Below are positions 1 through 8,085 of a stretch of DNA of 64,000 nt, piece after piece (within the stretch, counting starts at the first letter, position 1; the number at the start of each line of letters is the position of its first letter). Where the stretch lies: positions 1 through 64,000 of the forward strand of contig JAFYEL010000061.1 of the NCBI GenBank assembly GCA_017544285.1, read 5' to 3'. The notes under the pieces are model-generated. The model was not told where the DNA came from. It saw nothing but the letters and a program-made list of their open reading frames with translations, and did no database searches. The stretch comes from Lachnospiraceae bacterium. GTDB taxonomy: Bacteria > Bacillota > Clostridia > Lachnospirales > Lachnospiraceae. The position numbers were made by a program, and so were the translations under genes.

Positions 1-64
1 AAGTCGCATTGACCATATGCCCCTTAATACCATAAAATAAACAACCAAAGAAGGAAACAGTATC

Positions 65-1321
65 ATGAAAAAGAAACCGGTAACAGGAATGAAGGATGTG
101 CTTCCCGAGGAGGCACGCATCAGGGATTATGTTCAGTCCCTGGCCAGAGAGGTTTATTCAGGCTTCGGTTTTTCCGATATCGAGACTCCCTGTGTAGAGC
201 ACATTGAAAACCTCCTGTCAAACCAGGGCGGCGAAAACGAAAAGCTGATCTTTAAGATCCTCAAAAGAGGAGAGAAGCTTAACATGGCTGAGGCCAAAGA
301 AGAAAACGATCTGACTGACTGCGGTCTGCGCTACGATCTCACCCTTCCTCTCTCCAGGTACTATGCCAATAACGCATCTTCCCTTCCCACCCCCTTCAAG
401 GCACTTCAGATGGGGTATGTTTTCAGGGCTGACAGACCCCAGAAGGGAAGGTTCCGCCAATTTATGCAGTGTGATATAGACATTCTTGCCGATCCCACCT
501 ATCTGGCGGAGGTTGAGCTCATAACGGCCACCACCACCCTGCTGGGCCGTCTTGGCTTTGAAGATTTCACGGTGAGGATCAACGACAGGCGGATCCTGAG
601 AGCCATGGCAGAGTGTTGCGGCTTTGACAGCGATAAATGCGATCTTGCCTTTATCATCCTTGACAAGATGGACAAGATCGGCGTTGACGGAGTCAGGGAA
701 GAACTGATCTCCTCGGGCTTTTCGGCAGAGAGCGCCGACAAGTATCTGGCCCTTATGGAGGGTGTGTCCGGAGGGATCAGCGGCGTGAGGAAAATGTGCG
801 AAGCGCTTGAAGGTTTTATAGACGAGGACGTCTGCAAGAACCTCAGCACAATAATGTCCCTTGCCTCCGAGTCCAAAAGCGTTCCCTTCGATATAGTCTT
901 TGATCCCTCCCTCGTAAGGGGCATGGGCTATTACACGGGCACCATCTTTGAGATAGAGGTGGCACAGTTCGGCTCATCGGTTGCCGGGGGCGGAAGATAC
1001 GACGAGATGATCGGAAAGTTCACGGGCCAGAAGGTCTGCGCCGTAGGATTTTCCATAGGCTTCGAGAGGATCATCACCATTCTCCTGGATCAGAAATTCA
1101 AGGTGCCCACCCAGAAGGATGCGGTTGCGATCCTGCTTGAGAAGGGACTTCCCGAGGACAGGTGCACCGACGCCATGAAAAAGGCCACGCAGCTTCGAAG
1201 CGAAGGCCGCAGGGTCCTGGTGGTATGGGCGAACAAAAATAAGAAATTCCAGAAGGAGCAGCTTAAGGAAGCAGGCTACGAGGAATTTATAGATTACTAC
1301 GCAGAAGAATTCAAAAAGTAA
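65..1321 (+). CDS. hisS: Histidyl-tRNA synthetase
   Basis: Cytoplasmic class II aminoacyl-tRNA synthetase that charges tRNA-His with histidine. The 418 residues match the usual bacterial length. Class II motif 2 is visible around residues 87-133 (GLRYDLTLPL followed by RADRPQKGRFRQF), the histidine-binding signature appears as LVRGMGYYTG near 283-292, and GGGRYDEM near 309 precedes motif 3. The last 85 or so residues form the anticodon-binding domain. The ATG follows an aagga Shine-Dalgarno sequence. The next gene, aspS, starts 12 bases after the stop, so the two synthetases are probably cotranscribed, a common Firmicute arrangement. The upstream 64 bases show no clear promoter. Identity is secure by motif content. 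Confidence 0.96.
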   Translation: MKKKPVTGMKDVLPEEARIRDYVQSLAREVYSGFGFSDIETPCVEHIENLLSNQGGENEKLIFKILKRGEKLNMAEAKEENDLTDCGLRYDLTLPLSRYYANNASSLPTPFKALQMGYVFRADRPQKGRFRQFMQCDIDILADPTYLAEVELITATTTLLGRLGFEDFTVRINDRRILRAMAECCGFDSDKCDLAFIILDKMDKIGVDGVREELISSGFSAESADKYLALMEGVSGGISGVRKMCEALEGFIDEDVCKNLSTIMSLASESKSVPFDIVFDPSLVRGMGYYTGTIFEIEVAQFGSSVAGGGRYDEMIGKFTGQKVCAVGFSIGFERIITILLDQKFKVPTQKDAVAILLEKGLPEDRCTDAMKKATQLRSEGRRVLVVWANKNKKFQKEQLKEAGYEEFIDYYAEEFKK

Positions 1322-1333
1322 AGAGGAGTGAAA

Positions 1334-3136
1334 ATGGCAGAGAGCATGCAGGGACTTTCGCGTACATGCCGGTGCGCGGAAGTGTCAAAGGATATGGCAG
1401 GACAGACCATCACCCTTATGGGGTGGGTGGCAAAGAACAGAAACAAGGGCGGTATCATCTTCGTGGACCTTCGGGACCGTTCGGGGATAATGCAGGTTAT
1501 TTTCGAAGAGAGCGAGTGCGGCAGCGAGGCCTTTGAAAAGGCGGGCTCTGTAAGATCCGAGTTCGTTATAGCCGTCACGGGCATACTCGCCGAGAGAGCC
1601 GGCGCATCAAACGAGAATCTTAAGACCGGTGCTTATGAGCTCAGGGCCCGCAGCATAAGGATCCTTTCAAAGTCCGAGACACCTCCCTTCCCCGTGGAAG
1701 AGGATTCAAAGACCAAGGAGGAGCTGAGGCTCAAGTACAGATATCTTGACCTTCGCAGACCTGATATCCAGAGAAACCTGATCCTCCGTTCAAACATCAC
1801 GGCCACCATCAGGAGCTTTCTGACAGGTGAGGGCTTCCTTGAGATAGAGACCCCCATACTCTGCAAATCGACTCCCGAGGGAGCCAGGGATTACCTGGTA
1901 CCTTCCAGAGTACATCCGGGAGAGTTCTACGCTCTTCCCCAGTCACCCCAGATCTTCAAGCAGCTCCTTATGTGCTCCGGCTATGACAGATATTTCCAGA
2001 TAGCCAAGTGCTTCAGGGACGAGGATCTGAGAGCCGACAGGCAGCCCGAGTTCACCCAGGTGGACATGGAGCTCTCCTTCGTTGACGTTGACGATGTCAT
2101 AGATGTAAACGAGAGACTGATCAAGAAGGTCTGCAAGGAGGCCATCGGCCTTGACGTGCAGCTTCCCCTTCCCCGCATGACCTGGCAGGAGGCCATGGAC
2201 AGGTTCGGATCCGACAAGCCCGATACAAGATTCGGCATGGAGCTGTGCGATGTGTCCGAGGCTGTTAAGGGCTGCGGCTTCGGTGTCTTCACCGGTGCGC
2301 TTGAGAACGGCGGAAGCGTCCGCGGTATAAACGTAAAGGGCCAGGCAGGTATGCCCCGCAAAAAGATCGACGCCCTGGTGGAGCAGGCTAAAGAGATCGG
2401 AGCAAAGGGTCTTGCCTACCTTGCGGTAAACGAGGATGGCACCTATAAGTCCTCCTTCGCGAAGTTCTTTGACGAGGAGGGACTGGCAAAGCTGGTAGAG
2501 GCAATGCAGGGCGAAAAGGGAGATCTGCTCCTCTTTGCCGCCGATAAGAATAAGGTTGTCTGGGATGTGCTGGGCACTCTGAGGATCGAACTGGCAAAGC
2601 AGCTTGGCCTCATTGACGAAAAGAAATTCAACTTCCTCTGGGTAACGGAGTTCCCTCTTCTTGAGTGGTCCGATACCGAGAACCGTTTCATGGCCATGCA
2701 TCATCCCTTCACCATGCCCATGGAAGAGGACTGGCAGTATATAGATTCCGATCCCGGCAGGGTAAGGGCAAAGGCCTACGACATTGTCCTCAACGGAACC
2801 GAGCTTGGCGGAGGATCCGTCAGGATCCATCAGAACGACATCCAGGAAAAGATGTTTGAGGCTCTGGGCTTCACAAAGGAGGCCGCCAACGAGCAGTTCG
2901 GTTTTCTGCTGACTGCCTTCAAATACGGCGTTCCCCCTCATGCGGGACTGGCCTATGGTCTCGACCGTCTGGTAATGCTTCTGACGGGCTCCGAGTCCAT
3001 CAGAGAGGTAATAGCCTTCCCCAAGGTCAAGGATGCCAGCTGCCTGATGTCTGAGTGCCCCTCCGTGGTGGATGACAAGCAGCTGCAGGAGCTGGGGATC
3101 GTGGTTTCAGCGGCAGAAGAAGCGGTTCAAGAATAG
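1334..3136 (+). CDS. aspS: Aspartyl-tRNA synthetase
   Basis: Class II synthetase that charges tRNA-Asp (or tRNA-Asp and tRNA-Asn if the discriminating type is lacking). At 600 residues it is the long bacterial type: N-terminal OB-fold anticodon-binding domain (about 1-110), catalytic core with motif 2 FRDEDLRADRQPEFTQ near residue 220, the GAD insertion domain typical of bacterial AspRS (about 290-420), and motif 3 GLAYGLDRLVMLLTG near 540. An in-frame GTG lies six bases upstream at 1328, but it abuts the AGAGGA ribosome site with no spacing. The ATG at 1334 has normal spacing, so I chose it. It is the second gene of the hisS-aspS unit and is closed by a hairpin terminator at 3166. Confidence 0.96.
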   Translation: MAESMQGLSRTCRCAEVSKDMAGQTITLMGWVAKNRNKGGIIFVDLRDRSGIMQVIFEESECGSEAFEKAGSVRSEFVIAVTGILAERAGASNENLKTGAYELRARSIRILSKSETPPFPVEEDSKTKEELRLKYRYLDLRRPDIQRNLILRSNITATIRSFLTGEGFLEIETPILCKSTPEGARDYLVPSRVHPGEFYALPQSPQIFKQLLMCSGYDRYFQIAKCFRDEDLRADRQPEFTQVDMELSFVDVDDVIDVNERLIKKVCKEAIGLDVQLPLPRMTWQEAMDRFGSDKPDTRFGMELCDVSEAVKGCGFGVFTGALENGGSVRGINVKGQAGMPRKKIDALVEQAKEIGAKGLAYLAVNEDGTYKSSFAKFFDEEGLAKLVEAMQGEKGDLLLFAADKNKVVWDVLGTLRIELAKQLGLIDEKKFNFLWVTEFPLLEWSDTENRFMAMHHPFTMPMEEDWQYIDSDPGRVRAKAYDIVLNGTELGGGSVRIHQNDIQEKMFEALGFTKEAANEQFGFLLTAFKYGVPPHAGLAYGLDRLVMLLTGSESIREVIAFPKVKDASCLMSECPSVVDDKQLQELGIVVSAAEEAVQE

Positions 3137-3165
3137 TTAACAAATGATAACTCGACATATTGCAC

Positions 3166-3197
3166 AAATACTCCGGGCATGCTCCGGAGTATTTTTG
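3166..3197 (+). terminator. Rho-independent terminator of hisS-aspS
   Basis: An 11-bp perfect stem (aaatactccgg at 3166-3176 pairing with 3184-3194) with a 7-base loop runs into a short T tract (ttttt at 3192-3196). It lies 30 bases after the aspS stop and before the CIRCE element of htpG. Confidence 0.85.
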
Positions 3198-3225
3198 TTC
3201 AAAACGACAAATATGGAAAAATTAC

Positions 3226-3250
3226 TAGCACTCAACGACCTCGAGTGCTA
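3226..3250 (+). promoter_or_regulatory. CIRCE operator (HrcA site) upstream of htpG
   Basis: TAGCACTC (3226-3233), nine bases, GAGTGCTA (3243-3250): the CIRCE inverted repeat with the exact 9-base spacer. Only the outermost pair of the 9-bp consensus arm (TTAGCACTC) is changed. CIRCE is the operator of the heat-shock repressor HrcA. A TATTAT at 3249-3254 may be the -10 box, which would put the operator over the promoter. The second CIRCE in the window sits in front of clpB. Confidence 0.88.
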
Positions 3251-3330
3251 TTATTGTCTCTGGAGCTTTTGCTAAACTAAATGATGGATCTTTGTTTGTC
3301 CGTCATCTGATCTATAAGGAGGTAATAACC

Positions 3331-5442
3331 ATGGCAAAACAGGGAAATCTGTCCATAAGCAGTGAAAACATTTTTCCTATAATCAAAAAGTGGATGTATT
3401 CCGACCACGATATTTTCCTCAGGGAGCTGATATCCAACGGATGCGACGCCATCACAAAGCTGAAGAAGCTTGAGATGATGGGAGAGTACGCGCTGCCCGA
3501 AGATTATAAGGCGAGGGTTGACGTTATCGTGGATCCCGAGAAAAAAACCATTACCGTTTCGGACAACGGTCTTGGAATGACCGAGGACGAGGTAGACGAG
3601 TACATTAACCAGATCGCATTTTCAGGCGCTACCGACTTCCTTGAGAAATACAAGGATAAGGCAAACAGCGACCAGATAATCGGCCACTTCGGACTGGGAT
3701 TCTACTCGGCCTTCATGGTGGCAGACAGCGTTGAGATTGAGACTCTATCATATAAAAACGGGTCAAAGGCCGTTCACTGGGAGTGCGACGGCGGCACCGA
3801 GTTTGAGATGAAGGATTCGGACCGGGACAGCGTGGGAACCACGGTGATCCTTCATGTTAACGAAGACTCACTTGAGTTCTGCAACCGTTACAGGGTCGAT
3901 GAGGTCCTTAAGAAATACTGTTCCTTCATGCCCACGGAGATCTATCTCTCCCAGGCCAACACCACCGAGACCCAGACCATCAAGGCAGATGAAAAGCTGG
4001 AAGACGACGTGGTGATCGAAGAGATCCACCCCACCACCGAGACCAACGAGGACGGCACCGTGGAGACCAAGGGTGAGGAGCAGCTGAAGATCAGACGCCG
4101 CCCCGAGCAGATCAACGATACCGCACCCCTCTGGGCAAAGAATCCTTCTGAGTGTACCGACGAGGAGTACAAGGAGTTCTACAGAAAGGTGTTCAAGGAC
4201 TACAAGGAGCCCCTTTTCTGGATCCACCTGAACATGGATTACCCTCTGAACCTGAAGGGTATCCTTTACTTCCCCAAGATCAATATCGAGTACGAGTCCA
4301 TCGAAGGCGTAATAAAGCTTTACAACAACCAGGTATTCATTGCAGACAATATCAAGGAGGTGATCCCCGAGTTCCTGATGCTCCTCAAGGGTGTCATTGA
4401 CTGTCCGGATCTGCCTCTGAACGTATCCCGTTCCGCACTTCAGAATGACGGTATCGTGAACAAGATATCCGACTACATCACCAAGAAGGTAGCGGACAAG
4501 CTTTCCGGCATGTGCAAGACCGACAGGGAACAGTACGAGAAATACTGGGATGACATCAGTCCATTCATTAAGTACGGCTGCCTCAAGGACGACAAGTTCT
4601 GCGACAAGATGAACGACTACATCCTCTTCAGGGATTATGACGGAGATTACCAGACCCTGCCCGACTGTCTCCAGGTGGCTCCCATAGACACCGGCGACGA
4701 TGAGGAAGAGGGCGCAGAGGAGAAGACCGAAGAGGGCGCAGAGGAGAAGACCGGGGAAACCGCAGAGGAGAAGACCGAAGAGGCCGCATCCGGGGATGAA
4801 AAGAAGGATGAAGAAAAGGAAGAGAGGACCATCTACTACATCACCGATGAGAAGCAGCAGTCCCAGTACATAAATATGTTCCGCCAGGCCGGAATGAAGG
4901 CCGTGGTTCTTCCGGATAATATCGACCAGCCCTTCGTTCAGCAGCTTGAGAGAAGAAATGAGGGCATCAGATTCATGAGGATAGATGCGGATGTGACCGA
5001 GGCCCTTCAGGGCAAGACCTCAAAGAAGGATCTGGAGAGATTTAACGAGCTTGCCGAAAAGATCAGGGATACCCTTCGCAAGAAGCTTTCAAAGGACAAG
5101 CTTGAGGTAAAGATCCAGAAGCTTAAGAACAAAAAAGTATCCTCCGTGATCACTCTCTCGGAAGAGACACGAAGGATGCAGGATATGATGAAGCAGTATG
5201 CCACAAGAGGTATGGGCGACCTGGATATGTTCGGAAATGACGACGGTGCGGTCCTCACTCTCAACGCCGCACATCCCCTTGTGAAGTATGTGATGGACAA
5301 CGAGGGCAGCTCAAAGGCAGTTCTTATAGAAGAGCAGCTCTATGACCTGGCCATGATATCCAACAAGCAGCTCTCTGCCGACGACATGACACGCTTCGTC
5401 AACAGGAGCAACGAGATCATGCTGGAGCTCACAAAGAGCTGA
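3331..5442 (+). CDS. htpG: HSP90-family chaperone HtpG
   Basis: ATP-dependent cytosolic chaperone. With the start at ATG 3331 (AAGGAGG at 3316-3322) the protein has 703 residues, longer than most HtpG. The upstream in-frame extension to 3292 lacks a ribosome site and is rejected. The GHKL ATPase motifs are present: ELISNGCDAITKL near residue 35, DNGLGMT near 83 and GHFGLGFYSAFMVAD near 120. The middle domain contains NVSRSALQND. Between about residues 455 and 500 lies a very acidic insertion made of three 24-base direct repeats (gcagaggagaagaccg at 4714, 4738 and 4762), encoding AEEKT-type units that account for the extra length. Expression is likely heat induced through HrcA. It converges on the Rrf2 gene with only 7 bases between stops. 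Confidence 0.95.
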   Translation: MAKQGNLSISSENIFPIIKKWMYSDHDIFLRELISNGCDAITKLKKLEMMGEYALPEDYKARVDVIVDPEKKTITVSDNGLGMTEDEVDEYINQIAFSGATDFLEKYKDKANSDQIIGHFGLGFYSAFMVADSVEIETLSYKNGSKAVHWECDGGTEFEMKDSDRDSVGTTVILHVNEDSLEFCNRYRVDEVLKKYCSFMPTEIYLSQANTTETQTIKADEKLEDDVVIEEIHPTTETNEDGTVETKGEEQLKIRRRPEQINDTAPLWAKNPSECTDEEYKEFYRKVFKDYKEPLFWIHLNMDYPLNLKGILYFPKINIEYESIEGVIKLYNNQVFIADNIKEVIPEFLMLLKGVIDCPDLPLNVSRSALQNDGIVNKISDYITKKVADKLSGMCKTDREQYEKYWDDISPFIKYGCLKDDKFCDKMNDYILFRDYDGDYQTLPDCLQVAPIDTGDDEEEGAEEKTEEGAEEKTGETAEEKTEEAASGDEKKDEEKEERTIYYITDEKQQSQYINMFRQAGMKAVVLPDNIDQPFVQQLERRNEGIRFMRIDADVTEALQGKTSKKDLERFNELAEKIRDTLRKKLSKDKLEVKIQKLKNKKVSSVITLSEETRRMQDMMKQYATRGMGDLDMFGNDDGAVLTLNAAHPLVKYVMDNEGSSKAVLIEEQLYDLAMISNKQLSADDMTRFVNRSNEIMLELTKS
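4714..4777 (+). repeat. 24-bp in-frame tandem repeat inside htpG
   Basis: The 16-base core gcagaggagaagaccg recurs at 4714, 4738 and 4762, always 24 bases apart. It encodes eight-residue acidic units (AEEKTEEG-like) in a linker of the HtpG middle domain. Copy number may vary between strains by slippage. Confidence 0.8.
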
Positions 5443-5449
5443 TAATGGT

Positions 5450-5845
5450 TTACAGCAGGTCCTTAACGGTTTTGCCGTAGAAAAAATCATGAACCATTTT
5501 GTCAAACTCTGACCAAAGGGGCAGAGTGTTGCAGCATTCCTTTCGGGGGCACTCGTAATCGTCGTTTGCCAGGCAGGCAACCGGCGAGAGGGTGCCCTCA
5601 AGCAATTCCAGGATCTCTCCTATGGAGTATTCCTCGGGCTTGCGGCACAGCTTGTATCCGCCACCCTTTCCGCTGGCCCCGGTCACAAGCTTCGCGGCAA
5701 CCATGTCCTTGACGATTATCTCAAGGTACTTTTTTGAAATGCCCTGCCTTTCGGCGATGTCTTTCAGCGGGATGTAATTCCCTTTGTCATTTTTTGCCAA
5801 GTCATACATGACTCTGAGCGCGTATCTTCCTCTGGTTGAGATCAT
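5450..5845 (-). CDS. Rrf2-family transcriptional regulator
   Basis: A 131-residue winged-helix repressor of the Rrf2 family (IscR/CymR/NsrR group). The N-terminus MISTRGRYALRVMYDLA is the family hallmark, followed by the helix-turn-helix and the wing with GASGKGGGYKL at 57-66. Three or four cysteines (C91-x7-C99-x4-C104, plus C105) sit in the loop where Fe-S binding members carry their cluster ligands, so an iron-sulfur or redox sensor is plausible; CymR-type members lack them. The start at 5845 follows AAAAGGAGG; the longer reading to 5917 crosses the promoter. A promoter with an embedded inverted repeat (5868-5899) suggests autoregulation. The target pathway is unknown; cysteine/sulfur or Fe-S genes are the usual targets. 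Confidence 0.9.
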   Translation of the reverse strand: MISTRGRYALRVMYDLAKNDKGNYIPLKDIAERQGISKKYLEIIVKDMVAAKLVTGASGKGGGYKLCRKPEEYSIGEILELLEGTLSPVACLANDDYECPRKECCNTLPLWSEFDKMVHDFFYGKTVKDLL

Positions 5846-5867
5846 AGCAAGCCTCCTTTTATACCAC

Positions 5868-5899
5868 CCTATTATATCGTGGGTAAATAGGCTGTGCAA
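5868..5899 (-). promoter_or_regulatory. Promoter and likely autoregulatory operator of the Rrf2 gene
   Basis: On the minus strand, -35 TTGCAC (plus 5894-5899), a 17-base spacer and -10 TATAAT (plus 5871-5876) precede the gene. The exact inverted repeat CCTATT-N12-AATAGG (plus 5868-5891) covers the -10 box, as expected for a repressor operator. Spacer and hexamers are read directly; binding by the encoded Rrf2 protein is inference. Confidence 0.72.
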
Positions 5900-5908
5900 G
5901 AGGGTAAA

Positions 5909-5942
5909 GAAAAACACCTGCCGGAGAGAGATCCGTCAGGTG
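5909..5942 (-). terminator. Terminator of the Rpn nuclease gene
   Basis: Read on the minus strand, CACCTG(A)CGGA pairs with TCCG(G)CAGGTG around a 6-base loop and is followed directly by TTTTTC (plus 5909-5914). It lies 37 bases after the nuclease stop and just before the Rrf2 promoter, separating the two minus-strand genes. Confidence 0.78.
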
Positions 5943-5959
5943 CACATGTGGGGTTTTTA

Positions 5960-5984
5960 TGACCCGCAACAATACAATTCTACT
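5960..5984 (+). repeat. Direct repeat copy A, left edge of nuclease/FHA region
   Basis: A 25-base sequence beginning tgacccgcaacaatacaatt recurs in the same orientation at 19663-19687 with a single mismatch. Copy A overlaps the last codons of the Rpn nuclease gene; the other copy lies 125 bases past the PrsW-FHA gene. Together they bracket 13.7 kb. Confidence 0.85.
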
Positions 5985-6912
5985 GCAGTTGTTTCAACTC
6001 TTTTCTGAGCTGGGATATAATAGTATCCTTCCCGGCCAGAGCCGCTTCTTTCTCAGCCAGAGCCGCTTCTTTCTCAGCCAGAGCTGCTTCTTTCTCAGCC
6101 AGAGTCGCATCCTTCGCTGCCAGCGCTGAGTCTTTCTCTCTTATTACCCGTTCATAATAAGCCTTCTGGCCGTCACGGACATCGATATATCGCTGATGGG
6201 CTTCCATTACGGTCTTTTCTTCACTTATGATGTTTGCATTGTACAATTCCTTTGCTGCTTCCATAAACGCCTCCCCGCTTCTTGCAAGCTCTTTTATCTC
6301 TTCCCAGGTGGTGGCTTTGAACATCTTCGCCCAGTAAACACGTTTTTCTTTTATATCATCCTCTGTCGCCAGGCCTATGTTGTTGAGATACAGCATTTTT
6401 ATTGCCAGAAGATCGGAATACTTCTCATGGTTCTTCAGGTTCAGGATCCCATACCGCGCATAGAATTCGGGGTCTCTCTTCTCGCATTTGATCCCCAGGT
6501 TCCTGTCGGTGATGGTTATCAGGGTTGTGGGCTTTAGCTTACTGTAATCCTCCCCGCTACCAACGCCTTCATTATAGGTACGGCTAAGGTACAGCAGGGA
6601 CCTCTTTTCCCAGTTTTCGTCAAGATAAACCTGTATCTCGATATCTATATACTCTCGGTGGTTAAGTTCCACCTTGATATCGAGGATTACCTCTTTGTCA
6701 ACATATTCACCATAATTGATAACATTGAGCACCTGTACATCCGTAACCTCCGACGGATCAAGGCTCATCATGGAACATACCAGCCCCTTTAGCGCTTCCT
6801 GGGATCTCAGAAACACATAGTGTGCCACAAAATCATTCCTTAGTCCCAGTTTAATTTTCCCGGTCATCTCTTCAAGCCCGGGAAGCTTCCTTGCCGATGC
6901 ACTCTTTCCCAT
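5980..6912 (-). CDS. Rpn family recombination-promoting nuclease / PD-(D/E)XK transposase-like protein
   Basis: A 310-residue member of the PDDEXK transposase-like (Rpn, YhgA-like) family, DNases reported to promote RecA-independent recombination. The nuclease core is at residues 20-100: D78 in VILDIKVEL and the E-x-Q pair in YIDIEIQ (E92, Q94), the family form of the PD-(D/E)XK site. After about residue 205 there is a long helical region ending in five or so perfect heptads of AEKEAAL type and then ISQLRKELKQLQ, a coiled coil that probably oligomerises the protein. The start at 6912 follows AAGGAGGATTC; an upstream extension lacks support. The heptads are 21-bp DNA repeats, so the tail length is likely variable. 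Such genes are multicopy in many Lachnospiraceae. Confidence 0.87.
   Translation of the reverse strand: MGKSASARKLPGLEEMTGKIKLGLRNDFVAHYVFLRSQEALKGLVCSMMSLDPSEVTDVQVLNVINYGEYVDKEVILDIKVELNHREYIDIEIQVYLDENWEKRSLLYLSRTYNEGVGSGEDYSKLKPTTLITITDRNLGIKCEKRDPEFYARYGILNLKNHEKYSDLLAIKMLYLNNIGLATEDDIKEKRVYWAKMFKATTWEEIKELARSGEAFMEAAKELYNANIISEEKTVMEAHQRYIDVRDGQKAYYERVIREKDSALAAKDATLAEKEAALAEKEAALAEKEAALAGKDTIISQLRKELKQLQ
6035..6139 (-). repeat. 21-bp tandem repeats encoding coiled-coil heptads
   Basis: Units of gccagagccgcttctttctca start at 6035, 6056 and 6077 (the third with one change), followed by decayed units at 6098 and 6119. Each encodes one heptad of the nuclease tail (AEKEAAL). The two nearly identical units suggest recent expansion by slippage or unequal recombination. 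Confidence 0.9.
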
Positions 6913-7035
6913 ACAGAATCCTCCTTTTTGATGGCAGGACTCCCATGGCCTGATCCCAAGTGATCCTGCGCTGTTTGTTCGTGTTGGTTTTCTAAAGCGT
7001 GGATCCACTTTGAAAATCAGAATTGTAAAAGTACA

Positions 7036-7137
7036 CCATACGGTGCCGCATGAGCCCTTGCAACCTAGGATCGCAATTCGTCATGCAAAGAAAAACAGAG
7101 CCAAAGGTTTTAAAACCTCTGACCCTGTCAATATAAC
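7036..7137 (+). repeat. Repeat module copy B between nuclease and recombinase
   Basis: This stretch, upstream of the nuclease gene, matches the region at 19584-19687: 21 of 25 bases agree around the shared ggtgccgcat (7042-7051 and 19590-19599), and both end about 75-80 bases later with ctctgaccc followed by an a/c-rich tail (7119 and 19661). The rest is diverged. The 371-base gap 6913-7283 otherwise holds only a small inverted repeat (7154-7171); a 61-codon frame at 7010 has no ribosome site or recognisable product and is not called. Confidence 0.6.
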
Positions 7138-7153
7138 ATATCGTAGATATGAA

Positions 7154-7171
7154 TTCAAGAGAATTCTTGAA
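7154..7171. repeat. Inverted repeat upstream of the recombinase
   Basis: TTCAAGA-GAAT-TCTTGAA, a perfect 7-bp inverted repeat with a 4-base loop, 113 bases before the recombinase start. No T tract follows, so an operator or recombinase site is more likely than a terminator. Function unknown. Confidence 0.4.
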
Positions 7172-7283
7172 CGCACAGTGCTGCCCGGACTGTAAGATAA
7201 TGATGGGACTGATATGTGCCTGGCAAGGAACTTGGTTTTATTCGGATTAAGTGTCAGGCAAGGAAATAAAGGAGGTATTAAAG

Positions 7284-7898
7284 ATGAGAAAGATGAAAAT
7301 GTTTGGATACGTACGTGTGTCGTCTAAAGATCAGAATCCCGAAAGACAATTGCTTGCGATCAGGCAAATGGGAATACATGATAAGGACATATTTGTGGAC
7401 AGGATGTCGGGCGGAAATTTTGACAGGCCTGCATATAAAGAATTGATGAAGCGGATCAGACCCGGAGATCATATTGTGATCAAGAGTATCGACCGGCTTG
7501 GGAGGAATTACAGCGATATCCTTGAACAGTGGCGTTTTATTACGCTGGAAAGAAAGGCGAGCATTGAAGTTCTGGATATGCCGCTTTTGAATACCGGGGC
7601 CGAAAAAGAGGGGCTCACCGGAAAGTTTATTTCTGATCTTGTTCTCCAGATACTGGCTTATGTGGCGGAAACCGAACGGTCATTTATCCGGCAGAGACAG
7701 GCCGAAGGTATTGCCGCCGCAATGGCGAGGGGGATACGATTTGGACGTGAAAGAGTCCACATATCGGACGATTTCGATGACTGGTATGTTTTGTGGCTTG
7801 ACGGTAAGGTGTCAATGAGAGAAGCCGCTGTGGCTTTAAATATTAGTCCGTCAACATTCTGTAGAAGATGCAAAGAGATATCTTCGGATGATCAATAA
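7284..7898 (+). CDS. Serine recombinase (resolvase/invertase family)
   Basis: A 204-residue small serine recombinase. The catalytic serine is S13 in GYVRVSSKDQNPERQ; the resolvase core continues with DIFVDRMSGGNFDRPAYKEL, the SIDRLGRNY motif and EKEGLTGKFISDLVLQILAYVAETER, ending with a C-terminal helix-turn-helix (about 160-200, VSMREAAVALNISPSTFCRR). Length and order fit resolvases and invertases that cut at short paired sites. ATG 7284 has GGAGG eight bases upstream; the longer frame from 7251 is rejected. It stands at the left edge of the FHA/kinase island, with perfect inverted repeats just downstream (7903-8045), so it may be the recombinase that inserted or rearranges the island. Substrate sites are unproven. 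Confidence 0.9.
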   Translation: MRKMKMFGYVRVSSKDQNPERQLLAIRQMGIHDKDIFVDRMSGGNFDRPAYKELMKRIRPGDHIVIKSIDRLGRNYSDILEQWRFITLERKASIEVLDMPLLNTGAEKEGLTGKFISDLVLQILAYVAETERSFIRQRQAEGIAAAMARGIRFGRERVHISDDFDDWYVLWLDGKVSMREAAVALNISPSTFCRRCKEISSDDQ

Positions 7899-7902
7899 AA
7901 TT

Positions 7903-7928
7903 GTTTCAAAAGGTAGACTTTATGAAAC
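7903..7928. repeat. Half-conserved inverted repeat after the recombinase
   Basis: GTTTCA (7903-7908) and TGAAAC (7923-7928) form an inverted repeat whose right arm, ctttatgaaac (7918-7928), is repeated exactly at 8035-8045. It is a possible accessory recombination or regulator site. Confidence 0.45.
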
Positions 7929-8020
7929 GATGCAAATGTATTCATTTCTATAATCATCACACCTGAATAAATCTGAATGGATCACTAATAATTTAACAAA
8001 ATTCATTATACACCATAATA

Positions 8021-8044
8021 TTTCATAAAGTCTGCTTTATGAAA
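8021..8044. repeat. Perfect 10-bp inverted repeat before the first FHA gene
   Basis: tttcataaag (8021-8030), loop tctg, ctttatgaaa (8035-8044). The arms are perfect and no T run follows, so it is probably a protein-binding or recombination site rather than a terminator. It lies 41 bases before the TTG start of the FHA gene and 122 bases after the recombinase stop. Confidence 0.6.
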
Positions 8045-8085
8045 CAGAGTACTGATATGGAGCGTGAAAGGAACATGTTGAAGAG

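Noticed and set aside
1943..2941. 332-codon open frame on the minus strand within aspS
   Set aside because: It is the antisense shadow of a highly conserved synthetase with GC-rich third positions; no ribosome site or recognisable domain.
7010..7195. 61-codon frame between nuclease and recombinase
   Set aside because: No ribosome binding site, no similarity to a known family, and it covers the repeat module shared with 19584-19687.
8021..8044. Terminator for the recombinase gene
   Set aside because: The hairpin is perfect but lies 122 bases after the stop and has no T tract, so a site role is more likely.
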